DNA from: an uncultured Chlorobiaceae bacterium
Lineage (GTDB): Bacteria > Bacteroidota > Chlorobiia > Chlorobiales > Chlorobiaceae
Length of the DNA stretch: 33,621 nt
Reading direction: 5' to 3'
Assembly (NCBI GenBank): GCA_903937835.1
Contig: CAJAAV010000227.1
Location: 1-33,621, forward strand
A program made the position numbers and the translations under genes. Positions within the stretch are counted from its first letter, which is position 1. Each line of letters starts with the position of its first letter. Shown here one piece after another: positions 16,518 through 25,500 of the stretch. A model generated the notes under the pieces. That model saw only the letters and a list, made by a program, of their open reading frames with translations, was not told the origin of the DNA and did no database searches.

Positions 16518-17720
16518 ATGGCAGACATGAAGGTTTATTTTGATCACAATGCCACCACACCGCTGCACCCGGAAGTGAAAAAAGAGATGATTGCGGCGAT
16601 GGAGATGTTTGGTAATCCTTCCAGCATGCATGCTGACGGGCGTGAAGCAAGGGCAAATGTTGAGGATGCGCGCCGGAAAGTTGCTGATTTTATTGGGGCA
16701 CAAGAGAATGAAATTATCTTTGTTGGAAGCGGATCGGAAGCGAACAATACGGTGCTTTCGCTCTTTGTCTGCTCTTCCAGTCAGTGTATTCCTGGTTCCA
16801 GGCGCGGCACCATTATTACCACTAAAATCGAACATCCCTGTGTGCTTGAGACCTCAGAGTGTCTTGCTCATCAAGGCGTAAGGGTGAAATACCTGAATGT
16901 TGATCGATACGGTAAAATTGATCTTGATCAACTTGCCGGTATGCTTGGCGATGATGTCGGTATGGTCTCCGTCATGATGGCAAATAATGAAATCGGCACA
17001 TTGCAGGATATTGAAGCCATTACAAAAATGGTTCATGAAAGCGGTGCTTATATGCACACTGATGCCGTTCAGGCAGTCGGTAAGGTTCCTGTCGATGTTC
17101 GAAAGCTCGGTGTTGATTTTCTTACTATTTCTGCCCATAAAATATACGGGCCAAAAGGGGTCGGAGCGCTTTTTGTAAAACAGGGAATTCCCTATTGCCC
17201 ATTAATCAGGGGGGGGCATCAGGAGCGTGGTCGGCGTGCCGGAACTGAAAATACTCTTGGTATTCTTGGTATGGGAAGAGCGGTCGAAATGAGAAAAATC
17301 GAAATGCCTGAAGAGGAAGAGCGGTTGTTTCTCCTGAAGCAGGTATTAAAAAAAGGGATTGAGGAGAGTATTGATGATATCTCTCTTAATGGGCACCCAA
17401 CCGATGGGCTTGCCAGTACGCTCAACGTCTCATTTACAGGAGTTGAAGGAGAGGCTATTCTGCTCTACCTGGATCTTGAAGGTATTGCGGTTTCTACTGG
17501 ATCAGCATGCGCATCGGGATCTCTCGATCCTTCGCATGTTCTTCTTGCAACGGGTGTCGATGCAGAGCTTGCCCATGGATCGATCAGGTTCAGCATGGGA
17601 CGAGAAAGTTCAATGCAGGAGGTGGAGTATCTGCTTGATGTTTTACCACCAATAATTAAACGAATCAGAAACATGTCAACGGCTTATATCAAAGGAGGAT
17701 TGCATGCTGCAAGCAGGTGA
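16518..17720 (+). CDS. nifS: Cysteine desulfurase NifS/IscS
   Basis: This 400-residue PLP enzyme has the NifS/IscS start YFDHNATTPLHPEV, the GSGSEANNTVL segment, PLP lysine Lys208 in SAHKIYGPKGVGALF, and the sulfur-carrying Cys331 in STGSACASGSLDPSHVL. It takes sulfur from cysteine to form an enzyme persulfide and passes it to the scaffold, here encoded immediately downstream: nifU overlaps the nifS end by 17 bases. No nitrogenase genes are in the window, so this pair probably serves general iron-sulfur assembly despite the Nif name; iscS is an equally valid label. Iron-sulfur client enzymes are encoded nearby (MiaB, HemW, BchE). Confidence 0.92.
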   Translation: MADMKVYFDHNATTPLHPEVKKEMIAAMEMFGNPSSMHADGREARANVEDARRKVADFIGAQENEIIFVGSGSEANNTVLSLFVCSSSQCIPGSRRGTIITTKIEHPCVLETSECLAHQGVRVKYLNVDRYGKIDLDQLAGMLGDDVGMVSVMMANNEIGTLQDIEAITKMVHESGAYMHTDAVQAVGKVPVDVRKLGVDFLTISAHKIYGPKGVGALFVKQGIPYCPLIRGGHQERGRRAGTENTLGILGMGRAVEMRKIEMPEEEERLFLLKQVLKKGIEESIDDISLNGHPTDGLASTLNVSFTGVEGEAILLYLDLEGIAVSTGSACASGSLDPSHVLLATGVDAELAHGSIRFSMGRESSMQEVEYLLDVLPPIIKRIRNMSTAYIKGGLHAASR

Positions 17721-18315
17721 GTGGGCATATAGCGAAACACTGAAGGAACATTTCATGAACCCGAAGAATATTCTGCAAGGGGAGAATACTGATGATTTCG
17801 ATGGCGTCGGGATGGAGGGTAATCTGCAGTGCGGGGATCAGATGATGGTGGTTATAATGGTGGATAAAGAGAAGGATATTATTACCGATTGCCAGTGGAA
17901 GACTTATGGTTGTGCCAGCGCGATTGCCAGTACTTCGGTTCTTTCAGAAATGGTCAAGGGCAGGACGCTTGATGATGCTTTTCATATCTCTCCCAAAGAG
18001 GTTGCTCTGGAGCTCGGTGGCCTCCCGGATCACAAGATTCACTGTTCTGTGCTTGGCGACAAGGCATTGCGTGCTGCCATCAACAATTATTATACCCGCA
18101 ATGGCCAGGAAGACAGGGTTAAGCAGGAGCAGGCCAAGGTGATTTGCCAGTGCATGAATATTACTGACCATGATATTGAGGATGCCGTGCTTGAAGGGGC
18201 TCGCACTTATTTTGAACTTCAGGAGCACACCAAGTGCGGTACCGTCTGTGGCCAGTGCAAGGATGAAACTGAAGTGCTGCTCGAAAAATTCAAGCACATA
18301 CATTTTGGCGCATGA
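17704..18315 (+). CDS. nifU: NifU-like iron-sulfur scaffold (IscU domain plus BFD-like [2Fe-2S] domain)
   Basis: The 203-residue protein has an N-terminal IscU domain with its three cluster ligands in standard contexts: [27 protein letters not shown] and [17 protein letters not shown] central BFD-like [2Fe-2S] domain follows from about residue 145 ([16 protein letters not shown], then [10 protein letters not shown]). Full-length nitrogen-fixation NifU also has a C-terminal Nfu domain, absent here. It is the scaffold that receives sulfur from NifS. The ATG is preceded by a strong AAAGGAGG located inside the nifS end, so the two are translationally linked. The stop is one base before the miaB start. 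Confidence 0.9.
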   Translation: MLQAGEWAYSETLKEHFMNPKNILQGENTDDFDGVGMEGNLQCGDQMMVVIMVDKEKDIITDCQWKTYGCASAIASTSVLSEMVKGRTLDDAFHISPKEVALELGGLPDHKIHCSVLGDKALRAAINNYYTRNGQEDRVKQEQAKVICQCMNITDHDIEDAVLEGARTYFELQEHTKCGTVCGQCKDETEVLLEKFKHIHFGA

Positions 18316-18316
18316 G

Positions 18317-19660
18317 ATGATGAGGGCAGAAAGAGGGCATACTTTTTTTATTCATACGTTTGGTTGTCAGATGAACCAGGCGGATTCTGGTATTATAACA
18401 GCCCTTCTCCAGGAGGAGGGCTATGTTTCAACAGAACAGGAGGCTGATGCGGGTATTGTCATCCTCAACACCTGTGCCGTCAGGGAAAATGCGGTTGATC
18501 GTATTGAGCACTTTTTGCAGCGCCTTTATGGCCAGAAAAAAAGAGATAAAGGACTGATTGTAGGAGTGGCAGGATGTATTCCGCAGTACCAGCGGGAAGA
18601 GATGTTTTCACTCTATCCGGCCATTGATTTTCTTGCTGGGCCGGATACCTATCGGACCATTCCCTCGCTTGTTGAGCAGGTTCGAAGTGGCGGAAAGCTT
18701 GCGTCACTGGAGTTCAACTCTTTCGAAACTTACGAAGGTGTTGAGCCTGTTCGACAGGGTGCGACCAGTGCCTTTGTTCCCGTCATGCGGGGTTGCAACA
18801 ATATGTGTGCCTATTGTGTTGTGCCGTTTACCCGTGGTCGCGAACGCAGCCAGCCCTTCAGTTCCGTCATTTCAGAAGTCCACAACCTGGTCGCTTCCGG
18901 GTACCGGGAGATTACTCTGCTCGGACAGAATGTCAATTCTTATAGTGATGCTGACGAAGGGTATGACTTTGCCGCACTGCTTGATGCAGTAAGTCGGGAA
19001 GCACCTCTGGCACGAATCCGTTTTACCACATCGCATCCAAAAGATATTTCGGAAGCACTTGTCCGAACGATTGCGTCTCGTCCGAACATCTGCAACGCTC
19101 TTCATTTACCGGTACAGTCAGGTTCATCGAAAATGCTTGGTCGCATGAATCGTGGCCATACCATTGAGGAGTACAGGCAAAAAATAGCGCTGATTCGTTC
19201 GGTTATTCCTGATGTCGCCCTTTCAACTGATATTATAGCCGGATTCTGTGGCGAGCAGGAGGCGGATCACCAGGCTTCGCTTGATCTTCTTGCCGATATC
19301 CGGTTTGACTCAGCCTACATGTTTTTTTATTCAACCAGACCGGGAACCCTTGCTGCAAGAACACTTGAGGATGATGTGCCGGAACCTGTAAAAAAACGGC
19401 GTTTACAGGAGATTATTGATCTGCAGAACCGCATTTCAGGAGAACTTTTTCGTGAAGCGATTGGCAATGTTGTCGAAGTGTTGGCTGAATCTGAAAGTCG
19501 GCGCTCGTCGGAGCAGCTTATGGGGCGGACGGCAGGCAACCGGGCGGTGGTCTTCGATCGGGAAAACTATCAGCCGGGCGATTTGCTGAACGTGGTCATC
19601 ACCGGCGCTACATCAGCAACCTTGACTGGCAGGCCGGAACATATATATTTTTTATCTTGA
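18317..19660 (+). CDS. miaB: tRNA-2-methylthio-N6-isopentenyladenosine synthase MiaB
   Basis: The product of 447 residues has the three N-terminal cluster cysteines ([24 protein letters not shown]), the radical SAM CxxxCxxC (Cys160, Cys164, Cys167 in [20 protein letters not shown]), [30 protein letters not shown], and a C-terminal TRAM domain (from about residue 385). It adds a methylthio group to i6A37 of tRNA using two [4Fe-4S] clusters. The ATG at 18317 follows the nifU stop by one base; an ATG three bases later is equally possible. Coupling to nifS/nifU fits its heavy iron-sulfur demand. Confidence 0.95.
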   Translation: MMRAERGHTFFIHTFGCQMNQADSGIITALLQEEGYVSTEQEADAGIVILNTCAVRENAVDRIEHFLQRLYGQKKRDKGLIVGVAGCIPQYQREEMFSLYPAIDFLAGPDTYRTIPSLVEQVRSGGKLASLEFNSFETYEGVEPVRQGATSAFVPVMRGCNNMCAYCVVPFTRGRERSQPFSSVISEVHNLVASGYREITLLGQNVNSYSDADEGYDFAALLDAVSREAPLARIRFTTSHPKDISEALVRTIASRPNICNALHLPVQSGSSKMLGRMNRGHTIEEYRQKIALIRSVIPDVALSTDIIAGFCGEQEADHQASLDLLADIRFDSAYMFFYSTRPGTLAARTLEDDVPEPVKKRRLQEIIDLQNRISGELFREAIGNVVEVLAESESRRSSEQLMGRTAGNRAVVFDRENYQPGDLLNVVITGATSATLTGRPEHIYFLS

Positions 19661-19662
19661 GT

Positions 19663-19692
19663 GGTATTTGTAAATTGGCGTTCTGAAATACC
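19663..19692. promoter_or_regulatory. Inverted repeat between miaB and bchK
   Basis: Perfect seven-base arms GGTATTT and AAATACC are separated by 16 bases, just after the miaB stop and about 50 bases before the bchK start. No T-run follows. It may be a weak hairpin or a spaced operator. It lies in the only sizeable gap (80 bases) of the nifS-hisG run, where a bchK promoter would be expected. Confidence 0.25.
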
Positions 19693-19740
19693 TGAATCAT
19701 TTAACCAGCCTGTCCATTAGGCTTCGGAGAGTAGATAAGT

Positions 19741-20748
19741 ATGCCAGTTCCTGCAAAAATTGGGTTGGTTGATAAAGTAAGAGCACATCTGGAGCTGCTT
19801 GATCCTGTTACCTGGATCAGTGTCTTTCCCTGTCTTGCAGCAGGCATCATGTCTTCGGGCGCGATGAGAGGTACCGTTCACGACTATCTTCTCCTTCTTG
19901 GTATTTTTTTGATGTTTGGGCCTCTCGGCACCGGCTTCAGCCAGTCCGTCAATGACTGCTTTGATCTCGAACTTGACCGGGTCAATGAGCCATCCCGTCC
20001 GATTCCATCAGGCCGCCTGAGTGAAAAAGAGGGATTATGGAACAGCATCATTGCTCTGTTACTTGCCATCGGCACCGGAGTGTTCTTTTGTGTACATATT
20101 GGTGGAGTCAGGGGTTTGGTCATACTGATCTCAATATTGCTGGCTCTTTTTGTTGCATATATCTATTCTGCTCCACCACTCAAGCTGAAAAAGAATATAT
20201 TTGCATCGGCACCTGCGGTAGGCTTTTCTTATGGTTTGGCCCCTTTTTTGTCAGCAAACGCTCTGTTTGGTGATATACGTCCAGAGGCTATATGGCTTGC
20301 CAGTCTAAATTTTTTCATGGCTGTTGCCTTGATTATTCTTAATGATTTCAAATCGGCTGAAGGCGACAAGGAGGGGGGACTGAAATCCTTGACCGTCATG
20401 ATCGGCGCCAGAAATACTTTTCTGGTTTCATTTATGATTATTGACACCGTTTTTGCTGTACTTGCTTATCTCTCATTCACTTGGGGGTTTGTTATTCCTG
20501 CAGTTTTTGTTATGATCGGCCTTGTTCTGAATTTGGTTCTTCAGGTACAGCTTTTGCGCGATCCGAAGGGGGGGATATCCTTTTTGAAAGGAGCGGTTGA
20601 AGATGGTTTTGGTAATGCGATAGGGAAAAGTGATGTCCAGGAACACAATACATTTCTGAGATTTCAGGTCGCGAACAATATTTTGTTTTTAATCAATAAC
20701 CTGCTTGTTGCGGGTATGGTTGGTATGAAATACATTCAAGGGCTCTGA
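19741..20748 (+). CDS. bchK: UbiA-family (bacterio)chlorophyll synthase, probably BchK
   Basis: This 335-residue integral membrane prenyltransferase has the first Asp-rich motif in VNDCFDLELDRVNEPSRPIPSGRLSEKEG (Asp72, Asp75, Asp79) and the second in LNDFKSAEGDKEGGLKS (from Asn201), typical of BchG/ChlG/BchK. These enzymes esterify a (bacterio)chlorophyllide with an isoprenoid diphosphate. Green sulfur bacteria carry three: BchG (BChl a), ChlG (Chl a) and BchK (BChl c/d/e, farnesol tail). I prefer BchK because, from memory, C. tepidum bchK sits near nifU/nifS and a few genes from cruC, as here. Sequence alone does not separate the three with certainty. A polyprenol kinase gene follows by 34 bases. 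Confidence 0.72.
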   Translation: MPVPAKIGLVDKVRAHLELLDPVTWISVFPCLAAGIMSSGAMRGTVHDYLLLLGIFLMFGPLGTGFSQSVNDCFDLELDRVNEPSRPIPSGRLSEKEGLWNSIIALLLAIGTGVFFCVHIGGVRGLVILISILLALFVAYIYSAPPLKLKKNIFASAPAVGFSYGLAPFLSANALFGDIRPEAIWLASLNFFMAVALIILNDFKSAEGDKEGGLKSLTVMIGARNTFLVSFMIIDTVFAVLAYLSFTWGFVIPAVFVMIGLVLNLVLQVQLLRDPKGGISFLKGAVEDGFGNAIGKSDVQEHNTFLRFQVANNILFLINNLLVAGMVGMKYIQGL

Positions 20749-20782
20749 ATATTTTACATCACTCATAGATCATCAGTACACT

Positions 20783-21496
20783 ATGGAGACTCTTCAAACA
20801 ACATTTTTTTCGCTTCCTGTGGTGTGGCATAATGCACTGATTACTCTTCTTACTTTTGTGTATGTTTTCAGCGTGCCACCTTTGATGGATTATCTGGTGA
20901 CCAATCACTCGCTTCCAAGGGATATCAGCCGCAAAATCACTCATATCTGTGCCGGTTCTTCCATTATTTTTCTTCCGCTTTTTGTGGATGGAGGCTGGTC
21001 ACAGTATCTCAACATTACCGTTTTTGCTGTCTGGACAGTTCTGCTCATACAGAAAGGGCTTTTTGCTGCCGATAATGACCAGGCAGTGAAAACCATGACC
21101 CGTACTGGCGACAAGCGTGAACTGCTCAAAGGGACGCTCTATTTTGTGATTGTTGCCATGATCTGTGGTACCATATACTACAAACAGCCTGCGGGCGTTC
21201 TGGCTATGGCAATGCTCGGCTGGGGTGATGGCCTGGCACCAATCGTCGGCATCCGCTTCGGAAAAATGAAATACCACGTACTCAGCGATAAAAGTGTTGA
21301 AGGGAGTCTTGCGTTTCTTGCCGGAAGTCTTGCGGCTGGGCTCTTTTTTTCCTATCTCATTGTGCCTGAATCATTTAATATTGGAAAAATTGTAATTATT
21401 GCGCTGATTGCTACTGTTGCAGAAGGAGTGAGTCCCAAAGAGGTTGATAATCTGACCATTCCTTTTGCAGTTATTGCCGCTTCCCGTTTTTTGTGA
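20783..21496 (+). CDS. VTE5-type polyprenol (phytol/farnesol) kinase
   Basis: The 237-residue protein has about six membrane helices and resembles the VTE5/DGK-like kinases of the CTP-transferase superfamily: RDISRKITHICAGSSIIFLPLF near residue 50, LLKGTLYFVIVAMICGTIYY, then GWGDGLAPIVGIRFGKMKYHVLSDKSVEGSLAFLAGSLAAGLFF, and a VAEGVSPKEVDNLTIPF end. Plant VTE5 phosphorylates phytol using CTP; related enzymes use farnesol or dolichol. Its place right after the chlorophyll synthase suggests that it recycles the free isoprenoid alcohol from pigment turnover back to the phosphate for re-esterification. With BchK as neighbour, farnesol is the likely alcohol. This substrate is inferred from context only. 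Confidence 0.78.
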   Translation: METLQTTFFSLPVVWHNALITLLTFVYVFSVPPLMDYLVTNHSLPRDISRKITHICAGSSIIFLPLFVDGGWSQYLNITVFAVWTVLLIQKGLFAADNDQAVKTMTRTGDKRELLKGTLYFVIVAMICGTIYYKQPAGVLAMAMLGWGDGLAPIVGIRFGKMKYHVLSDKSVEGSLAFLAGSLAAGLFFSYLIVPESFNIGKIVIIALIATVAEGVSPKEVDNLTIPFAVIAASRFL

Positions 21497-21517
21497 GATG
21501 AACTAAAGAGAGGGGAA

Positions 21518-22249
21518 ATGTCGGCAATTTATTTTATCAGTGACATTCATTTTGGCCTTCAGGACGAAAAAAGCGAGCTGCTCAAGCTGGAAAAAATAGA
21601 ACGACTTTTTGCCATCATCAAGGCAGAAGGTCGTTCTCTCTATATGCTTGGTGATATTCTTGATTACTGGATGGAGTTTCATCATGTGATTCCAAAGGGA
21701 TTTACCAGATTTTTTTGTTTGTTGTCTGATCTTGTGCGCCATAATATTGAGGTTGTCTATATTGCGGGGAACCATGATTTTTTTCTTGGTCGTTACTTTG
21801 ATGATGAGCTCGGGATCAAAACGACCTATGGTATGCATGAATTGCTTCTCGACGGTCGTAAATTTGTGATTGCCCATGGCGATGGTTTGGGGAAAGGTGA
21901 TCTCGGCTACAAGCTCTTTGCCCGTTTTATCAGGAACCGCTTCAACATTTCTTTTCTGTCATCGATTCAGCCAGATCTTGCTGTTGGTCTCCTGAAAGGT
22001 TTATCACAGTTGAGTCGAGCGCATAAACCTGTCAACATTGCTTTCGAAACAGATCGTTTGTTAAACTTTGCAGAATCATTGGCCGCTGAAAAAGGGTTTG
22101 ATTATTTTATTTGTGGACATAATCATGTTAAAGGGGTTGCGGAACTTTCATCTGGATCCAGCAGGTATGTCAATCTTGGTACCTGGATTGATGGCAGTTC
22201 GCCCTATGGAGTGTTCAATAATGGTGTTCTTCAGCTCATGGAGCTATAA
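21518..22249 (+). CDS. lpxH: UDP-2,3-diacylglucosamine diphosphatase, LpxH-like
   Basis: The 243-residue calcineurin-like metallophosphatase has the metal motifs in order: SDIHFG (Asp9, His11), LGDILDYW (Asp46), AGNHDFF (Asn85, His86), AHGDG (His120) and CGHNHVKG near residue 203. The spacing and the insert between the fourth and fifth motif match LpxH-type enzymes, which cleave UDP-diacylglucosamine to lipid X during lipid A synthesis at the inner membrane. An LpxH2-like relative with other specificity is possible. Spacing of 21 bases upstream and 27 downstream suggests one transcript with bchK, the kinase and hisG. Confidence 0.8.
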   Translation: MSAIYFISDIHFGLQDEKSELLKLEKIERLFAIIKAEGRSLYMLGDILDYWMEFHHVIPKGFTRFFCLLSDLVRHNIEVVYIAGNHDFFLGRYFDDELGIKTTYGMHELLLDGRKFVIAHGDGLGKGDLGYKLFARFIRNRFNISFLSSIQPDLAVGLLKGLSQLSRAHKPVNIAFETDRLLNFAESLAAEKGFDYFICGHNHVKGVAELSSGSSRYVNLGTWIDGSSPYGVFNNGVLQLMEL

Positions 22250-22276
22250 CGTTAATAATTATAGATAGTTGTTGTT

Positions 22277-23161
22277 ATGAGTAATATAAACAAGGTACTG
22301 AAGCTTGGGTTGCCGAAAGGGAGTCTGCAGGATTCAACAATCGATCTTTTTGCGCAGGCAGGATTTCATTTTTCTGTTCAGAGCCGTTCCTATTTTCCCT
22401 CTATTGATGATGATGAGCTGGAAGCTATACTGATCAGGGCACAGGAGATGGCCCACTACGTAGAACTGGGTGCTTTTGATGTTGGGCTGACAGGCAAGGA
22501 CTGGATTATTGAAACGGATGCCGATGTGGTCGAGGTTGCCGATCTGGTCTATTCAAAAGCCTCTATGCGGCCTGTACGCTGGGTGCTTTGCGTTCCTGAA
22601 AACTCGCCCGTCATGTCGGTGAAAGACCTTGAAGGGAAGCATATTGCTACGGAAGTAGTCAATATTACCAAGAAATACCTTGCAAAAAATGGTGTCAATG
22701 CTTTGGTTGAGTTCAGTTGGGGTGCCACAGAAGTCAAGCCGCCGGATCTTGCTGATGCTATTGTTGAGGTGACGGAAACAGGCTCTTCACTCAGGGCAAA
22801 CAAGCTGAGGATAGTTGACACTATTCTTGAATCCAATACAAAACTGATTGCCAACAAGGATTCATGGAATGATCCATGGAAAAGAGAAAAAATAGAGAGT
22901 ATGGCTATGTTGTTGCTTGGAGCTATCAATGCCCAGGGGAAGGTAGGCTTGAAAATGAATGCACCGAAATCTTCACTTGACAAGATTATAGCTATTATTC
23001 CAGCCTTGCGTCAGCCGACTGTGTCCAGTCTTGTTGAGGATCAGTGGGTGGCGCTTGAAGTCATCGTCACTGAAAAAATTGTGCGTAAACTGATCCCTGA
23101 ACTGAAAAGAGCTGGGGCTGAGGGTATTTTTGAGTACAATATCAATAAACTGATCGACTGA
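22277..23161 (+). CDS. hisG: ATP phosphoribosyltransferase HisG, long form
   Basis: The 294-residue protein shows [25 protein letters not shown] at the N-terminus, the [15 protein letters not shown] segment, the PRPP-binding region [27 protein letters not shown], and a C-terminal ACT-like regulatory domain from about residue 215 that marks the long HisG form. It starts histidine synthesis by joining ATP and PRPP and is normally feedback-inhibited by histidine through the ACT-like domain. No other his gene is near, so it stands alone. A strong terminator follows 29 bases after its stop. Confidence 0.95.
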   Translation: MSNINKVLKLGLPKGSLQDSTIDLFAQAGFHFSVQSRSYFPSIDDDELEAILIRAQEMAHYVELGAFDVGLTGKDWIIETDADVVEVADLVYSKASMRPVRWVLCVPENSPVMSVKDLEGKHIATEVVNITKKYLAKNGVNALVEFSWGATEVKPPDLADAIVEVTETGSSLRANKLRIVDTILESNTKLIANKDSWNDPWKREKIESMAMLLLGAINAQGKVGLKMNAPKSSLDKIIAIIPALRQPTVSSLVEDQWVALEVIVTEKIVRKLIPELKRAGAEGIFEYNINKLID

Positions 23162-23190
23162 AAGAGTTCTCGATACTTTTGAATCACGGA

Positions 23191-23216
23191 GGCTGCCCGC
23201 AAGGGCGGCCTTTTTT
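23191..23216 (+). terminator. Rho-independent terminator after hisG
   Basis: Eight-base GC-rich arms GGCTGCCC and GGGCGGCC (one G-T pair) flank the tetraloop GCAA and are followed by six Ts. It should end the nifS-hisG transcript. The T-run stops only nine bases before the next ATG. Confidence 0.9.
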
Positions 23217-23225
23217 ATCGCCGCT

Positions 23226-24365
23226 ATGTTGTTTTTCTATCAGATACTGGTATTGCTTTCATTACTGGTTTTTTTAGGCATTGTGCTGAGAAACCTGCGT
23301 GACCTTCGCAGCCTTCCAGCATGCTGTTCCCCGAGCGAGCACTTCGTTTCAGTGCTGGTGCCAGCCCGTAATGAAGCGCTGAACATTGAGCGATGTGTGC
23401 GTTCGCTTTTGCAGCAGGACTACGGAGCTTATGAGATTATAGTGCTTGATGATGGTTCAACCGATGCAACTCCGGAGTTATTGCGCTCACTTGCTGGTGA
23501 GTCGGGTGGGCGCCTGCGCTCCCTTGAAGGGGAATCGCTCCCTGAAGGGTGGCATGGCAAATCCTGGGCTTGTTTTCAACTTGGGCGAGAGGCAAAAGGT
23601 GATCTGCTGCTTTTTACCGATGCCGATACCATACATCAGCCGGATGCTCTTCGCCGCTCAGTCGGTGCTCTGCAGGTATCTGGCGCAGACATGCTTTCTC
23701 TGACGCCTCATCAAGAGCTTGGGTCGTTCTGGGAAAAGCTTGTGGTGCCGATGGTCTATTTTATTCTTATGTGTTTTCTGCCTCTTCGGCTTGTGTGGAC
23801 AAGTCGAAACCCGGCTTTCAGCTTTGCCAACGGCCAGTTTATTCTGTTCCAAAAAGAGTTTTATGACAGCATCAAAGGTCATGCTGCCGTCAAGAGCAAT
23901 ATTGTTGAAGATGTCTGGCTTTGCATGGCGGTAAAAAAAGCTGGTGGTACCGTTACTGCTTTTAACGGCACAGATGTGGTCAGTTGCAGAATGTACCGCA
24001 ATGGCAAAGAGGTTTGGTATGGGTTTTCAAAAAACCTTTTTGCTGGTCTCGGGTACAAAACACCCGCTCTTTTTGCTATGATTGTTATGACGGCATTATT
24101 GTACATTGCTCCATATCTGTTTCTCGTACGCTCATTGTTGACCGCAGAGTTCAGCGCATTGCTTTTTTTGCTTCCACTTTCGCAGGTCGCTGTTGTTCTG
24201 CTCAGCAGGCTCATTATTGCCGTTGCATTCCGTCAACCGCTTTCGATAGTGCTTCTTCATGTTTTCTCCTGGGTTGCGTTGCTTGCCATAGCCGTCAACT
24301 CTTTTTGTGGTATAAAATTTGGCAAGGGCGCCTCATGGAAAGGGCGAAACTACAATTTTTCCTGA
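23226..24365 (+). CDS. cruC: Family 2 glycosyltransferase, probably carotenoid glucosyltransferase CruC
   Basis: The 379-residue protein has an N-terminal membrane helix, a GT-A domain with VSVLVPARNEALNIERCVRSLLQQDY and VLDDGSTDAT, the DxD at Asp132/Asp134 (LLLFTDADT) and GWHGKSWACFQLGREAKGD, a pattern shared by CruC, CrtQ and HpnB. A C-terminal hydrophobic block follows from about residue 270. CruC adds glucose to hydroxychlorobactene in green sulfur bacteria. From memory, cruC lies close to bchK in C. tepidum, which favours this call. Hopanoid or lipid glycosylation is the alternative. No Shine-Dalgarno precedes the ATG, which is nine bases past a terminator. Confidence 0.65.
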   Translation: MLFFYQILVLLSLLVFLGIVLRNLRDLRSLPACCSPSEHFVSVLVPARNEALNIERCVRSLLQQDYGAYEIIVLDDGSTDATPELLRSLAGESGGRLRSLEGESLPEGWHGKSWACFQLGREAKGDLLLFTDADTIHQPDALRRSVGALQVSGADMLSLTPHQELGSFWEKLVVPMVYFILMCFLPLRLVWTSRNPAFSFANGQFILFQKEFYDSIKGHAAVKSNIVEDVWLCMAVKKAGGTVTAFNGTDVVSCRMYRNGKEVWYGFSKNLFAGLGYKTPALFAMIVMTALLYIAPYLFLVRSLLTAEFSALLFLLPLSQVAVVLLSRLIIAVAFRQPLSIVLLHVFSWVALLAIAVNSFCGIKFGKGASWKGRNYNFS

Positions 24366-24485
24366 TAGATGAGAGAATTCGGGGAAGGTGATATTTTTTT
24401 TTAAATTGCACGATAAAAATCAGCATCTCCAATCCGGCGATCTGTTGCAGGCCAAAGAGTATCAATTCAAACAAGAGTATTGCTT

Positions 24486-25436
24486 ATGGGTTTCTTATCG
24501 AACATATTCGGGAAAAAGGAAGTGGAGCTCAAGCTTCCAAAGGTTATTGAGGATGTCAACCTGATAAAGACGATGGAAGGTCATCTTGACCGGGTGTTGG
24601 GTGTAAAATTCAGCTCCGACGGCAAAAAACTTGTGAGTGGCAGTTTTGACGAAACGGTTATGCTGTGGGATGTGGAATCAGGTCGCAGCCTGCTGACCAT
24701 GAAAGGGCATGATACCTGGGTTGAGTGCATTGATTACAGTCGTGATGGCAAACGGCTTGTCAGCGGAAGCACGGACAGTACGGTAAGAATCTGGGATGCT
24801 GCAACCGGTCAGTGTCTGCACGTTTGTAAGGGTCATGATACTGCGGTACGTATGGTGGCGTTCAGTCCGGACTCAAAGATTGTGGCGAGCTGTTCTCGCG
24901 ACACCACAATCCGGCTCTGGGATGTAGAAACAGGAAAAGAGTTTTCAAGGATTACTGGCCATAAATCGTATATTGAGTGCCTTGCATACAGCCATGACGG
25001 CACAAGACTCGCAAGCTGCGGTGAAGAACCAGTCATAAAGATATGGGATGTTGCTACGGGCAAGAATATTGCTAATTACAAGACCGACGACAGGCTGTCA
25101 CACGCATTGGCTTTCAGTCCGGACGACAAGTTAATTGCTTTTTGTGGACGCGATGCTCTGGTCAAAATTCTTGATGCTGCGAGTGGAGAGATTACCAGGG
25201 TACTTGAAGGCCATCAAGATGCTGTGCGTAGCGTCTGTTTCACTCCTGACGGCACAAAAGTTGTCAGTGCTGCCAATGATGAAACAGTCAGGTTGTGGGA
25301 CATACAATCGGGTAAGCAGATCCATCTCTATCGAGGACATGTTCTTGAAGTGCAGTCGGTAGACGTTTCGCCCGATGGCAAAATAATTGCCAGCGGAAGC
25401 GATGACCGGAAAATCAAGCTCTGGGGAATCAGGTAG
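24486..25436 (+). CDS. Seven-repeat WD40 protein
   Basis: After a short N-terminal stretch (MGFLSNIFGKKEVELKLPK) the 316-residue protein is made entirely of seven WD40 repeats of about 42 residues. Each runs from a GH or similar dipeptide (GHLDRV, GHDTWV, GHDTAV, GHKSYI, a degenerate DDRLSH, GHQDAV, GHVLEV) to a WD/WG-type end (LWDVESG, IWDAATG, LWDVETG, IWDVATG, ILDAASG, LWDIQSG, LWGIR). Seven blades make a closed propeller, so the protein is complete. It has no signal peptide and no second domain, which points to a cytoplasmic protein-binding scaffold of unknown partner. The ATG at 24486 is preferred over a TTG two codons earlier. Confidence 0.85.
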   Translation: MGFLSNIFGKKEVELKLPKVIEDVNLIKTMEGHLDRVLGVKFSSDGKKLVSGSFDETVMLWDVESGRSLLTMKGHDTWVECIDYSRDGKRLVSGSTDSTVRIWDAATGQCLHVCKGHDTAVRMVAFSPDSKIVASCSRDTTIRLWDVETGKEFSRITGHKSYIECLAYSHDGTRLASCGEEPVIKIWDVATGKNIANYKTDDRLSHALAFSPDDKLIAFCGRDALVKILDAASGEITRVLEGHQDAVRSVCFTPDGTKVVSAANDETVRLWDIQSGKQIHLYRGHVLEVQSVDVSPDGKIIASGSDDRKIKLWGIR

Positions 25437-25465
25437 GGGGATGTATTGTTGATGTCATGGTATAA

Positions 25466-25500
25466 GGAAGCTCTTTAGAGGTGTTTCCCGCTTTTTTTTT
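25466..25500 (+). terminator. Probable terminator after the WD40 gene
   Basis: An imperfect hairpin (outer arms GGAA and TTCC, inner arms CTC and GAG around TTTA) is followed within three bases by a run of nine Ts. The stem is weak, but position and T-run fit a Rho-independent terminator. Confidence 0.5.
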
